From assembly GCF_932526225.1 (NCBI RefSeq), contig NC_064045.1:9542022-9606021 (forward strand): a DNA stretch of 64,000 nucleotides, written 5' to 3'. The notes under the pieces were generated by a model. That model had not been told where the DNA came from and searched no databases. It worked only from the letters and a program-made list of their open reading frames with translations. The stretch comes from Nematostella vectensis (Eukaryota; Cnidaria; Anthozoa; Actiniaria; Edwardsiidae). The position numbers were made by a program, and so were the translations under genes. Numbering within the stretch: the first letter of the stretch is position 1; each line of letters opens with the position of its first letter. Shown piece by piece: positions 1 to 11,936 of this stretch.

Positions 1-1375
1 GGTGGCAGTAGTGGTTATTGTTGTGAGAATAGTGTGTAGGTGATGGTGGCAGTAGTGGTGGTGTTTGTGAGAATAGTGTGTAGGTGATGGTGGCATTAGT
101 GGTGGTGGTTGTGAGAATAGTGTGTAGGTGATGGTGGCAGTAGTGGTGGTGGTTGTGAGAATAGTGTGTAGGTGATGGTGGCAGTAGTGGTGGTGGTTGT
201 GAGAATGGTGTGGTGGTGATGGTGGCAGTAGTGGTGGTGGTTATGAGAATGGTGTGTAGGTGATGGTGGTAGTAGTGGTGGGGGCTGTGAGTGGTGTGTA
301 GGTGATGGTGGCATTAGTGGTGGTGGTTGTGAGAATAGTGTGTAGGTGATGGTGGCAGTAGTGGTGGTGGTTGTGAGAATAGTGTGTAGGTGATGGTGGC
401 AGTAGTGGTGGTGGTTGTGAGAATAGTGTGTAGGTGATGGTGGCATTAGTGGTGGTGGTTGTGAGAATAGTGTGTAGGTGATGGTGGCAGTAGTGGTGGT
501 GGTTGTGAGAATAGTGTGTAGGTGATGGTGGCAGTTAGTGGTGGTGGTTGTAATAGTGGTGTGTAGGTGATGGTGGCAGTTAGTGGTGGTGGTTGTAATA
601 GTGGTGTGTAGGGGATGGTGGCAGTTAGTAGTGGTGTTTGTGAGAATGGTGTGTAGGTGATGGTGGTAGTAGTGGTTATGGTTGTGAGAATAGTGTGTAG
701 GTGATGGTGGCATTAGTGGTGGTGGTTGTGAGAATAGTGTGTAGGTGATGGTGGCAGTAGTGGTGGTTGTGAGAATAGTGTGTAGGTGATGGTGGCAGTA
801 GTGGTGGTGGTTGTGAGAATGGTGTGTAGGTGATGGTGGCAGTAGTGGTGGTGGTTGTGAGAATAGTGTGTAGGTGATGGTGGTAGTAGTGGTGGTGGTT
901 GTGAGAATGGTGTGTAGGTGATGGTGGCATTAGTGGTGGTGGTTGTGAGAATAGTGTGTAGGTGATGGTGGTAGTAGTGGTGGTGGTTGTGAGAATAGTG
1001 TGTAGGTGATGGTGGCAGTAGTGGTGGTGGTTGTGAGAATGGTGTGTAGGTGATGGTGGCAGTAGTGGTGGTGGTTGTGAGAATAGTGTGTAGGTGATGG
1101 TGGCAGTAGTGGTGGTGGTTGTGAGAATAGTGTGTAGGTGATGGTGGCAGTAGTGGTGGTGGTTGTGAGAATAGTGTGTAGGTGATGGTGGCAGTAGTGG
1201 TGGTGGTTGTGAGAATGGTGTGGTGGTGATGCTGGTAGTAGTGGTGGTTGTAATAGTGGTGTGTAGGGGATGGTGGCAGTTAGTGGTATTGTTTGTGAGA
1301 ATTGTGTGTAGGTGATGGTGGTAGTAGTGGTGGTGGGTTTGAGTGGAGTGGTGATGATGGTGGTAGTAGTGGTTC
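1..1375. repeat. 44-bp minisatellite, about 30 copies
   Basis: A G/T-rich unit built around GTGAGAATAGTGTGTAGG and GATGGTGGCAGTAG recurs every 44 bp (phase marks at 23, 67, 111, 155, 199). The array is cut by the left edge of the window. Copies differ by short indels and substitutions. Long His/Thr/Pro-rich open frames on the minus strand arise because the unit has no stop in those phases. The unit is not a multiple of three, so they are unlikely to be genes. Confidence 0.93.
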
Positions 1376-1447
1376 TTGGTACGAGAGCCCCTAATCGACA
1401 ACGCTTTCTTGATTAGCGAAGGTGATGCCGTTGATGATTATGATGGT

Positions 1448-1617
1448 GATGATATGTTGGAGTGGAAACAGTAGCAAAGCTGACAATAAGAGTGATTTTG
1501 ATATGGTAAGTGTTGGTGCTTGTGATGATTGTGATGATATGTTGGAGTGGAGACAGTAGCGAAGCTGACAAGAAGAGTGATTTTGATATGGTAAGTGTTG
1601 GTGCTTGTGATAATAAT
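1448..1617. repeat. 85-bp tandem duplication
   Basis: Two nearly identical copies start at GATATGTTGGAGTGG (1451 and 1536). Both end in a segment reading GATATGGTAAGTGTTGGTGC. The duplication lies just beyond the 44-bp minisatellite and has a similar G/T-rich composition. No coding function is apparent. Confidence 0.85.
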
Positions 1618-1825
1618 GATGATTGCCGTAGGCTGGTGCTGTTTGATTTGGTAACGAGGGTTGGTGATTTAGCCGTGCGTATTTCGTACCAAATTCGCTT
1701 CCTCGATATTCCCAAATGACTCTACGTAAAAGTCCAGTTTAACATCTGTTGGTCTTTCTGTGTCACAAAAGTAAAAATATGAATTCTTTTTTTATTTTAC
1801 TTCATAAGCCAATATATCAAGAAGG

Positions 1826-2281
1826 GTCGTATTGCTTCATCATATCCCTTCAACAGGAAATCCGTCAGATTTATGATATCCCTGTGTTTACTCGAAACAC
1901 TGTTATTTATGGGATCCCTGTGTTTACTCGAAACACTGTTATTTATGGGAATCCTGTGTTTACTCGAAACACTGTTATTTATGGGATCCCAGTGTTTTCC
2001 CACCGCACTTTTATCTATGGTATCCCTGTGTTTACTCTCAGCACTTTGGTCTATGGTATCCCTGTGTTTATTGTCCGCACTGTAGTGTATGGTTTCCCTG
2101 TGTTATTCACCGCACTGTGGTCCATGGTATCCCTGTGTTTATTCACCGCATTGTGATCTATGGTATCCCTGTGTTTACTTACCGCACTGTGATCTACGGT
2201 ATCCCTGTGTTTACTCACCGCATTGTGGTCGTATTGCCTTATCATATCCTTTCACCAGGAATTTCGTCAGATCTATGGCAT
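1826..2281. repeat. 36-bp minisatellite with duplicated flanks
   Basis: About ten copies of a unit containing ATCCCTGTGTTTACTC recur every 36 bp between about 1872 and 2235. The sequences on the two sides are themselves homologous: 1826-1875 and about 2229-2275 both read GTCGTATTGC, then CATATCC, then CAGGAA, then CGTCAGAT. The 36-bp array therefore sits inside a longer duplicated segment. The unit is a multiple of three, which explains open frames on both strands. I see no evidence that it is coding. Confidence 0.88.
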
Positions 2282-2299
2282 TACTGCTTATATTTTCTG

Positions 2300-3388
2300 C
2301 ACCTCTTGTCTGAACGCTGTAAAAAATAAAGTGAGAATTATAATCTCTATAATCTTGTAACCACTGTAATCTCGAGTTTTGAAATTCTGAATTTATTTTG
2401 CTTATTTTGTTATGAAGGCTGTCATCTCCTCACGACATTTTCTTCCAATTTCCGATTTGATTTTTTTTATTGGCTCAATAGCTTATCGTAATTAAATAGC
2501 CCTTCCGCCGTGACATCCCATTATGACAAAGCAAATTATCTCACCATAGTTAAATTCAGAAATCGTCCTGAAGTTTCGTGGCTTCCATTCAATCATACAT
2601 TTGACATTGTAAATTAACTAGCTTTTCGCTAGCCGTATATTTCTTGGCCAAATAGGCGCTTTGAGCTTACGCACGGGGAGGATTTGGGGGAGTTGTAGTT
2701 AGAGGTCAAGTTTTGAAGTGTTGATTGCCAGAGGGTGAAAAAAATAATATAAGCGTTAACTTCCGACGGCTTTCCAAGGTGGAAATTTTGCGGAAAACGC
2801 GAAAAATAGCTAAAAGGAATTCATGAAAAATAACTAGAAGGAATTTAATGTGTATATTTGGTAGCACCAAAATCCTCGCAAGCAACAAAAATCCTCGCCT
2901 TAAAATCCATTCATATCAGTGGTGAAGGTTGTGCTTTTTATACGAGTCAAACTGAACATACTAGATGCTAGATTCCTTTTCAAACGATTGCGTGATTATT
3001 AGTGGTTTTGCATGATCGGAAGGGATTGTTTTATGCGGTTGCAAATGCTTTAAGCTCAACCGTCTAACCTCTTGTGGCATGCTTTGAAAGCCTTTCTGCA
3101 TTTTTGCGGAGCGAAAAAACTCTATTTGCTTTTTTTCAGTTTTGTGGGGTTTAAAAATCACCCGCTTGTAATAACTTGTAAAAACAGAAAAATTTCTGTG
3201 AGCGATGAAGCCTTCTTTATGGTTTTTCGCACACAATTGAAAATCACGGAATATTTCAGAAAATGTGGAAAGCTTTAAACTAGAACCAAATATGAAGCGA
3301 AATGTGTTATTTTTGTTGCGTTTGACTTTGCCTTTTATTATATTATATAAGCGCCTGCACCCGCGAACGGGTATAACACAGTTTGTAT
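2300..3388. other. No recognised gene
   Basis: AT-rich unique-looking sequence. Only short open frames are present, with no recognisable domains and no convincing exon bounded by splice sites. Confidence 0.5.
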
Positions 3389-3760
3389 TTAACTGTTCTC
3401 CGCCCTTTTACGGCGAGCTTCCCTTTGTTTTAAATATGTTTCATATCTTCTTTTGTCGTATGACGTGCAGATGTTATTTGTGATCGCCCTCCATTCCTTT
3501 CTATTATGTACTTGATAGTTCCACACTTCAAGGACGCATCCAATTTTGAGGTCTTTTTTCAAAATGTCCTTGAATCTTAGTTTAGGACGACCAACTGGGC
3601 GAGACCCGTGTTCTAGCTCCGAAAATAACAGCTGCTTAGGCACTCTGTCATCGTCCATTCGGCAGAGGTGACCAAGCCAGCGGAGACGATTTCTAGCTAA
3701 TTTTGTTTCAATATCATCTACGTTTGCGCGACGGAGGACGTCTTCATTGCTTATAAGCAA
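3389..3760 (-). mobile_element. Non-LTR retrotransposon 3' fragment (post-RT tail)
   Basis: A minus-strand frame of 123 residues ends at a stop near 3389. It contains the pattern RLRWLGHLCRMDDDRVPKQ followed by a Gly-Arg-Pro motif and a Lys-rich segment. This resembles the region after the reverse transcriptase in many animal LINEs (family knowledge: RWxGHxxRM, then GRPxxRxxD). The endonuclease and the RT core are missing, so this is a 5'-truncated dead copy. The exact clade cannot be set from this piece. Confidence 0.72.
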
Positions 3761-6553
3761 TTATTATATTATGCATACGTAATATAACACTTATTATCAA
3801 TAGTAACACTTATTAATATCGTAATAAAGGGAAAAGATAATATCTATATAACATATTAAAGTGTATTACGTACACAAAAGACTGTAGAAGCTGGCAACGA
3901 ATAAAAGTCATATGAGATTTGTTTCAACATTGCATTGAAACGTTTATGAAATGAATGAAAAAGGAAAAAAATAGTTTTTTTTTTGTTTACATTTGATCTC
4001 TCCTTTAAAAAATTTGTTCTTTAACTAAATGACAAATTGCGGTAAGAAATATGCATTTTTGCGTTTTGGTAAGGCTTGCATATTGCAGATATATTAACAT
4101 AGATCAATCATCCCTTTCGCAGCTATATTGTTATCTTTTATCCTTCCTATATTTAGAATTATTGTATTTCAAGTTTGAAAAAGGAGAGACATAAAAAAGT
4201 CGATGTAAAAGTCAAATGTAAAAGTCGATGACGTGTTTACAAAGCATTTTGTTTCTCACACGAGCTGTAACTTTCCGTATTCTGCCTTTGGAGACAATTC
4301 TTGAGTCTTTAATCAGACCGTCATCGCTATAGAAATCTTTATTAGCACACACATATAACAATACAGACTCAACAATTTAGTTACCTGAATTGTTAACTGA
4401 ATGCTCGAGTAAAAAAAAGGGTTTTCTCAAGTGCTCTACATCTCTTTTTTGTGATTTCATGGCAATAATTAATTATATATCTGTAAGTAGTGAATCACCA
4501 TTTCCAAAGAGAGCACAATCATACCCTCTTCTTAAATCACCAAGCCTTTGAACTCCCGCATCTCATAGGGAAATTATCTAATATGGTTTATAAGCAAGCG
4601 AAAATGAGATATGAAAAAGTTTATCGTTTACAAGTTAATTCAATAGAGAAAGCGTATATTCACTCAGGCGCAGCCATTCGAACTTAGAAAATGAGAAAAT
4701 GCAAAAAAAAAGTCATAAAAACGAACCAACAGCCGTTTTATTGCATCCATATTCTCACGAAGACGTTTTGAAGTGTCTTTTGGATAAAACAGTTCCACAG
4801 GGATTAAAATCAAAATAAAACTTACCATGCCATTGCTGCAACTGTAATAGCGCACCAAATCCCGGCTTGAAGACTTTTCAAACGTGATCCACCCATTGTG
4901 TTCAGTCGTACAAAGAAGACCTCCTCCCTTCCTCTGTAAACGAAAAAACGAAAAGGAAATCGGAGATAAGCTTAGAAGAACGAATATGTTTTTGTCCCTA
5001 AACACGAAACTACTAAATTATTCTACCACGAAGATTAAGTACAAAATAGAGGACATGCCTACCTACACTTGTTATCAAATATTAATAGTCGCCACAAGCT
5101 GTTCCTTACAGAACTTTGCCAAACCGAAAGCTAGCTTCTGAGCTCTCTGGCAAATGATTTTGAAAAAGGTTATGAAGTCATAATAACTCCGTCACTTCCC
5201 GAAGCGAATTAATGCTTGTGATTCTAAGTTGCCTCGTGTATTTGTAAACATAACCGTGCGACCTTTTGGAAAGTTTAGCCTTTTTGCAAATTATATACTT
5301 GGTTGCTTCCAGCGTGGGCAATTTGATGAAGCGGTATTGAAATAGACCAAAACATCCGAAATCATTATTCTAAATAGTCGATTGCTATCAATTTTTCAAT
5401 AGTAAAACTTGAGTTTTCTTTTTATCAGAGGGGCACCCCGTTGTGCATCAAAAACATACGAATCTGTTATACTAATATGATTTTCACACAACTTTAATTT
5501 TTAAATTCGAAATAAAATGGCAGGATTTTTTAGTTTTACGATGCTGCTCAATATCCGAAAATAATTCCCATCCATTTGTTAATCAACTTGTAATTAAAAA
5601 AAAATATTTTGGAACTGTTTCCAAATTGCTTTTTGTGATTAGATTAGTAGAATCATTATTCATCTAACGTTTGGAAATTCAAGAACACTATTTACATAGT
5701 TTTTGCTTTTTGTTTGTTTGTTAACAATGATAGCAGTAAAAAAGCTGGAAGTCTACTGTGAGCTCTGGAGAATCAACCAAGAGTGATAAAAATGCGTTTT
5801 TACAACGGAAGGCGAAAGCTTGCTCAGAGTTGAGGAAAAAAGTAAACGCAAAAACCTTAAGGTTGATACAAGGGTCTCACTTCTCTAAGCCCTTGAACTC
5901 TCTCTGCCTTTATTTCTAACCCAAACCCTCTTGTACCTCAATAAACCGCACAACCCAACAATTCACCTATTTCAGAGTTCCTGGACAAATTCTTGCGATG
6001 GCTGGTTCGTCTTACTCTCGCTATATTTGCTCAACGTCAGGTTTCTGTTAAATTCATATATAAGAAGAAAATGTCAAATTTTACAACACACAAAAAAAAC
6101 ACACGAAAATAACAATATGATGCAGGACTTTGACTGTATAAAAATCCGTATGAAGGTATCAAAATACTTGCTAAACATCATTGATATTAAACAAATTTGG
6201 GAGGAGAATTTGATAATGGTTTCTCTAAACCATTCGCAGTTTTCCGAATACCTTTTTCACGTAAAGATCAGATATCTATCAACTTTTTGCACACCGAAAC
6301 AATTAACGTCCTCTTCTGTACAGCCAATTTTGATAAATATATATATATAAAGTGCTGCAATAATTATAATCATGCAATTTTAATGAGATATTAGGTTTAG
6401 CCCTAGTTAATAAATGTTTCATTGTCGATACTTAACAGGTCTTGGGCACATAAAAAGTGAACTGTGTTACTCTTGTATTTTTCTTGGCATGAATGTGAAA
6501 TGTTTGAATGAGAAAAAGCGGCGGGAATTATTTTCTTAGGAATTCTTTATTTG
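3761..6553. other. No recognised gene
   Basis: AT-rich sequence. The open frames seen (for example 139 codons on the plus strand at 5931-6350) show no domain, no codon bias and no homologous pattern I can name. Confidence 0.5.
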
Positions 6554-6952
6554 TTAACACTTAAAAATCAATAACAAAGTAACAAGTTTTGTTGGCGGCA
6601 TGTTTTCTGTTTTCTTAAAAGTATTCAGATTTTTTATTGTTCTCAATTCAAATGGCAGCTCATTCCAGAGTTTGGGAGCTGCAATGGAAAATACACGATC
6701 ACCAGGACTTCGTATTGCCCCATGTGACCTGAAGGTATTGTTTAGAAGAAGACCGTACTGATCAGGATTGAGTTTTATAATTGTATGTTTCCTTGAGTAA
6801 CCTGATTCTTGTCTTAGCTGCGAGGGCTTTCCAGTGTTAGTAGTAAGCAAGCGGTTGTAGGGGGTTTCAGCGAAGGCTAAAGAAAGAAAGGGGGGTGGGG
6901 AGGGGCGAAAGAAAGGCTTGTCCCTACTCGATGTCTTGTTTAAGGCAATCAA
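6554..6952 (-). mobile_element. Non-LTR retrotransposon 3' fragment (RT C-terminal end)
   Basis: The minus-strand frame contains the segment GDRVFSIAAPKLWNELP followed by LRTIKNLNTFKK, preceded by an RLL segment. This is the usual C-terminal end of many animal LINE polyproteins, with pattern G-[ED]-R-x-F-S-x-A-A-P-x-L-W-N-x-L-P and then SLxxFKxxLK. Only the last 90 or so residues are recognisable. The Pro/Ser-rich start of the frame is probably flanking sequence. It is 5'-truncated and surely inactive. Confidence 0.75.
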
Positions 6953-6959
6953 TCAGAGG

Positions 6960-9550
6960 ATTGATATCTTCGCGCGTGCGCACTAGAAGAGAATATCGTT
7001 TCAAATGAGCGTGCGCAGTTTTCACATTTTTTTTAAATCAAATTTTTGTCGATTCTGTTTTGAAAAACAAATCCTAATCTGTGCATTGTTATTGCCTTGT
7101 GTTTACAAAACATTTTTCTGAATTTGAAAAGGCGTATCCGACAACTACAGCAAGAGTTCGGCATGTGGTTTCTTCCCTCCTCATGCGGCCATACTATCTT
7201 TTCTTCTTATCTCTATCCCTTATCTTCATATCTTCACTAAAACCCAAGAGAAACGCTTGCTACACAGGCCCAGTACAGCAACAAAATCAATAACAGCGTA
7301 CAGCTACACATCTTCCTTTTACTTCGATTCAATCACACATTATAATACTGCGCCTTTTCCAATGTAAGAAGTGTGATTAATTATAATAGATAGTTTATCT
7401 CAAAAAGATTGCGTGGCAGCTAAAAAACACGTTGAATTGCGCAACTTACATCTAGTAAAAAAGGGAAAAAAGGAATATAAAATATAACTATAAAAATTTA
7501 TATTACAAATAAAAAAGATTTAAACACGACTATTATACGATAAAATTAGCGAATATGATATGTTCAATTACGATTATACGTTTAATTTAGTTGTGCGATG
7601 CCATGACTGGGATGAAAGATCGCCTAAAACGTTCGGTGCAGCAGCGCTGTACTGAGAATGTTCAGGATTGTCTAAGGCTATAACTACACTGGTTTTTAGG
7701 TGGAAAGATGTTCGCTAGCTTATGGTTAGGGCAGGTGGAAATAGACGAAAACAGATTAAGACAGAGTTTGACCATCTATCCTTCAACGTAAGCCACAGCT
7801 GGCAATGGACTCGTATGTTCGTTTGCGGTTACGCTTGCGCTTGCGTCCAAGTGAGAACCAATAAGAACTGACCCACTTTTTGGCCGCAAAATCCCCCAAC
7901 CCCACTCCTTGGGCTGCCAGAAAGCCATATGTAACAAAAAAAAATTACTCCCTCCACCTTTGTTACTGAGCCAAACCCCCCCCCCCCCCCCCCCTTTAGC
8001 GAAAAGCTAGATCCGCCCCTCGGTGGTACAAAAGAAAGAAAACTATACGCCGAAAAATAGACGTCGAAAAACGTCTAGCTTTGTGTAGTGTGTACAATAG
8101 TATTTTTTTTTTAAATTTCTTATTCAAAGAGTAAACCTGTACTTGCTTATAATGTTACAAAAGCAACAAAGTCTAGTGACATGTAACATGTCTCCTACAT
8201 GTTTCCTGGTTTAGCCACCACACCAAAAACATGAAGTGTGCGAAAAATTTTGCAGAGCGCGACATGAATATGTTTCTCAACTATCAAAGAAACATTTCTT
8301 TTGTCGCTGCTAAACGATTTGGCTTGCCCTTCAATGATTTTCGAGGTGACTAAACTAGCAAACATATCGCACGCTACATGTCTCCTAACTTCGCCAGGGC
8401 TGAGTCTTATTTTGTATGATAAAACAAGACGGACGAAATCCAGAAGAAAAAAAAATTGAAGGATAGAAAGAGATTAAGCTAGTACTTACCACCAATTTCG
8501 TACTGGTGAAATGAAAGTCATCCGTTATGTCAGCATCTTAATAGTCTAAACCATATTATCGTTACTTATTTGTGGTCCACTAAACATTAAGAGTATTAAT
8601 TCGCGTTATATGTTGTTTATCTTTTCTAATTGAGGCTCAACTCAAGGAACAATTTTTTTTGGCACTGAATTTGATTTTGTCATCTTCTAGACGCATGTCT
8701 ATGTTGTCCCGTTGGTAAAAAAACAAAAAGAATATTTATGGCTTATCGATGACTTTAGTTGACTGATGCGATAAAGATCAGTTTACAAGCAGTTATAGAT
8801 AAGATCAAGCGAGTAGATAAATTCTCCAATAATTGTTTTTTTATTACGTTTCTTTGTGTTTCAAGTGAAGTGTCAAATTACATAAATTAAACGCTATCAA
8901 GATTATTTCGGAAAAGTCTCTACTTAAACACTTCGGCGCCTTAATGGCGAAAGCGTTATTAAAATAAAATATTATATTTGTGCTTCTTTTTTTGTAAGCT
9001 GATCTAACTGTAAATTATGAATCACGAATTCAGAATTAAAAAAATACGTTTTTTGTCACGCGTGCTACAGAAGCCCAAGGACCATCTTACGGAAACAATT
9101 TTTCAAAATGTTAGCCAATCAGGATTCAAGATTCTCAGTTTGATTGACAGAAGCTTTTCTTTTGGTTTTCTTCATACATTGAAATAAAAAAGCCCCAAGC
9201 CTCGATGATTGGCTGGTTAAGTTTATGTCGATCATAAATAACACACACGTTTTTGCATCCTTGGGATTACTTCAAAAGCTACAGCCAAGGTATTTGTGAA
9301 ATTTGCGTACTCATTAATTTTTCAAAATGGCAGCCTGGGAAAAACAGGAACCACAAACCGTGCATAGACATTTTCAACTTGCTAAAAACAGTAAACTTAA
9401 CAGAAGTGGGCTCTCAAATATGGCATGTAGGTCCCTTAAAAGGAATTGGCCGAGTACATTATACGTGAATACGTGGCTACTGTGCAACCTGTCGCCATCC
9501 ATTACTAAATGTAAGAATGGTTTATTGTGACACTGCTTCTATTGTTTCAT
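6960..9550. other. No recognised gene; poly-C run
   Basis: Mostly AT-rich sequence without recognisable exons. A run of 20 C occurs at 7976-7995. No tRNA- or rRNA-like structure was noticed. Confidence 0.45.
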
Positions 9551-9552
9551 TG

Positions 9553-9600
9553 CAATTCAATGATAAATTAGTGAGAGCTCACTAATTTATCATTGAATTG
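9553..9600. repeat. 48-bp near-perfect palindrome
   Basis: The arms CAATTCAATGATAAATTAGT (extended by GAG) and their exact complement are separated by only two bases, giving 23-bp perfect arms. This could extrude as a cruciform or fold as an RNA hairpin. No coding region overlaps it. Confidence 0.9.
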
Positions 9601-9722
9601 TATTGTATAGCACTGTTATCAATGCGTCGTTTAAGCAAGTTTGGCAGGTCTGAGTTTGTTGCAATTTGTGAAAAGTCATCCAAACTATGTTACGTAAAAG
9701 ATATAGCTTCTAAACTGCAAAA

Positions 9723-10068
9723 TACACTCTTTTTTTATAAGAACGTCTAATTTTCAGTTGAGGCTGGGCCGTTCTTATTGTTTGGACATTTTGGCTGAAT
9801 TTGTTAAGGATGTTCTGAAATTTTAGTGTATATAAGAATATAATACTCAATGAATTATTAGGAAGAAAATTACACTAATGGCCAATAGCAATAAGGTTGT
9901 TACTATGAACACAATTCGATTCTGCATTTTAAAAACGCATCAGGACTAAAAAAGAAAATAAATTCTGCTATCTCAACCTAGGCATGTTCTTAGCATGTTC
10001 TTAAAATTTGGTGAACTCTCAGCCTGGACGTTCTTACAAAAAAGGTGCTTATAAAAAAAAAGAGTGTA
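9723..10068 (+). mobile_element. TIR element, family A, copy 1
   Basis: About 346 bp bounded by TACACTCTTTTTTTATAAG at the left and its inverted relative (ending AAGAGTGTA) at the right. The internal motif GTTCTTAGCATGTTCTTAAA is shared with a second copy in opposite orientation at 39771-40081. No open frame suggests a transposase, so it is probably a non-autonomous DNA element (MITE-like). It abuts a family B element. Confidence 0.75.
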
Positions 10069-10074
10069 CATTCG

Positions 10075-10272
10075 TTTACACCTGCTTCAGATAAGGTTGC
10101 ACTCGGTGAAATCCATGTGTCGTAGCGTGCTGCACTTCATGGGTAAAGCAGATATGGATAACCGGTTAGCAGGTTAGCAAACAGTAGCATTCATGTAACT
10201 GTAGACATTGGATTTCGGGATCTAGCTTTTTGAATGCCTTTCCTTTTAGAGCGCAGCCTCACTTGAAAGAGG
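10075..10272 (+). mobile_element. TIR element, family B, copy 1
   Basis: Begins TTTACACCTGCTTCAGATAA and continues GGTTGCACTC. The right end is a decayed inverted copy (GAGCGCAGCCTCACTTGAAA). The same terminal sequence bounds elements at about 35741-36018 and 63044-63249. It is short and non-coding. Inferred to be a non-autonomous DNA transposon relic. Confidence 0.65.
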
Positions 10273-10312
10273 AGAGAGAAATTAATTTGCCATTATAAAT
10301 CTTTATCAAACA

Positions 10313-10600
10313 CTAGCGAACAAATATGTTCCAAAAGTCTCCGTCAATCAGTACGCCTAAGTCGTCACAGAGGTGTTTTACGGCAAAAACACACAAGCCT
10401 CCCTCAAATATGGGGTGGTCATAAATCCTTTTATCCGGCTGTCTCTCCCCAGAGCCCCTCATGGTAGTAACCATTAGCGTCTCTGCCCCATCTCTCACAC
10501 CGACCGCTGAGCATCGAATTGTGAAGGAGCCACTGGCAGCTGGGGAGTTGTTTGTCTTCGTGGTGAAGAAGTCCACGACTGCTGTTCCCTTGCATCCGGG
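10313..10600 (-). CDS. Possible C-terminal exon of an unrecognised protein
   Basis: A minus-strand frame ends with TAG at about 10313 and encodes a non-repetitive segment of about 95 residues. It contains SFTIRCSAVGVRDGAETL, then YDHPIFEGGLCVFAVKHL and a C-terminus reading GDFWNIFVR. Composition and codon use are gene-like and differ from the AT-rich surroundings. The frame has no internal ATG near its start. It runs directly into the 33-bp minisatellite in the same frame as that array's 11-residue repeat. Either the repeat is coding or an acceptor lies near 10590. I do not recognise the protein and assign no function. Confidence 0.35.
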   Translation of the reverse strand, partial: PGCKGTAVVDFFTTKTNNSPAASGSFTIRCSAVGVRDGAETLMVTTMRGSGERQPDKRIYDHPIFEGGLCVFAVKHLCDDLGVLIDGDFWNIFVR

Positions 10601-11627
10601 GTACAGGACAGAGAGGCCTGAAATATATACCCTGTTTAGGAGAGTGAGGCCTGAAATGTATACCCTGTTCAGGACAGAGAGGCCTGAAATATGTACCCTG
10701 TTCAGGACAGAGAGCCCTGAAATGTATACCCTATTCAGGACAAAGAGGCCTGAAATGTATACCCTGTTCAGGACAGAGAGGCCTGAAATGTATACCCTGT
10801 TCAGGACAGAGAGGCCTGAAATGTATACCCTGTTCAGGACAGAGAGGCCTGAAATTATATACCCTGTTTAGGACAGAGAGGCCTGAAATATATACCCTGT
10901 TTAGGACAGAGAGGCCTGAAATATGTACCCTGTTTAGGATAGAGAGGCCTGAAATGTATACCCTGTTCAGGACAGAGAGGCCTGAAATGTATACCCTGTT
11001 CAGGACAGAGAGGCCTGAAATGTATACCCTGTTCAGGACAGAGAGGCCTGAAATATATACCCTGCTCAGGACAGAGAGGCCTGGAATGTATACCCTGTTC
11101 AGGACAGAGAGGCCTGAAATGTATACCCTGTTCAGGACAGAGAGGCCTGAAATGTATACCCTGTTCAGGACAGAGAGGCCTGAAATGTATACCCTGTTCA
11201 GGACAGAGAGGCCTGAAATGTGTACCCTGTTTAGGACAGAGAGGCCTGAAATGTATACCCTGTTTAGGACAGAGAGGCCTGAAATGTATACCCGGTTTAG
11301 GACAGAGAGGCCTGAAATGTATACCCTGTTAAGGACAGAGAGGCCTGAAATGTATACCCTGTTCAGGACAGAGAGGCCTGAAATGTATACCCTGTTTAGG
11401 ACAGTGAGGCCTGAAATGTATACCCTGTTTAGGACAGAGAGGCCTGAAATGTATACCCTGTTTAGGACAGAGAGGCCTGAAATGTATACCCTGTTTAGGA
11501 CAGAGAGGCCTGAAATGTATACCCTGTTTAGGACAGAGAGGCCTGAAATGTATACCCTGTTTAGGACAGTGAGGCCTGAAATGCAAACCCTGTTTAGGAC
11601 AGAGAGGCCTGAAATGTATACCCTGTC
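10600..11627. repeat. 33-bp minisatellite, about 31 copies, open on both strands
   Basis: The unit contains CAGAGAGGCCTGAAATGTAT plus ACCCTGTTC and repeats every 33 bp with few changes. The plus strand reads TERPEMYTLFR and the minus strand reads ISGLSVLNRVY, each 11 residues per unit. A single-base insertion near 10855 breaks the frame on both strands. On the minus strand an ATG near 11672 opens a frame of 313 codons through the array. The array may be an intronic or intergenic minisatellite or a degenerate coding repeat. Confidence 0.92.
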
Positions 11628-11689
11628 CATCCGCAAGTACGTCCCCGTATAGCCCAGATAAGGGAGTACCACCCCAGGGTATTTCTTAC

Positions 11690-11749
11690 GATTATCACAG
11701 GCCTTCCAGGATAGGCTCCTTTAGACGCTTTAGGACACTTATCTCTAGC
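11690..11749 (-). CDS. Candidate 60-bp internal exon, weak
   Basis: On the minus strand a segment of exactly 20 codons (reading ARDKCPKASKGAYPGRPVII) is bounded by an acceptor AAATCTCAG and a donor GTAAGA. The other two frames contain stops. It is upstream of, and phase-compatible with, the possible C-terminal exon at 10313-10600. That pairing is inference from splice signals only and no domain is recognisable. Confidence 0.2.
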
Positions 11750-11936
11750 CTGAGATTTAGTTCTGAGATTTAGTTGAATCCCGGAAACTTGCACCCTTGC
11801 TTACTCAAGGTGATTTCTTTTTCCCTTAAATCATTTTTATATAATATTTGAACCATTGGATACTCGAATTACTGACTCTATTCCCGATACCCCCTGGAGG
11901 TTGCAGTATAAACTGTTGTTACGAATATACCAGCTG

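Noticed and set aside
1-1375. CRISPR-like array of regular repeats
   Set aside because: Units are head-to-tail with no unique spacers, and the genome is clearly eukaryotic.
96-1401. Long His/Thr/Pro-rich open frames on the minus strand
   Set aside because: They are translations of the 44-bp minisatellite; the unit is not a multiple of three and the frames have no start context or domain.
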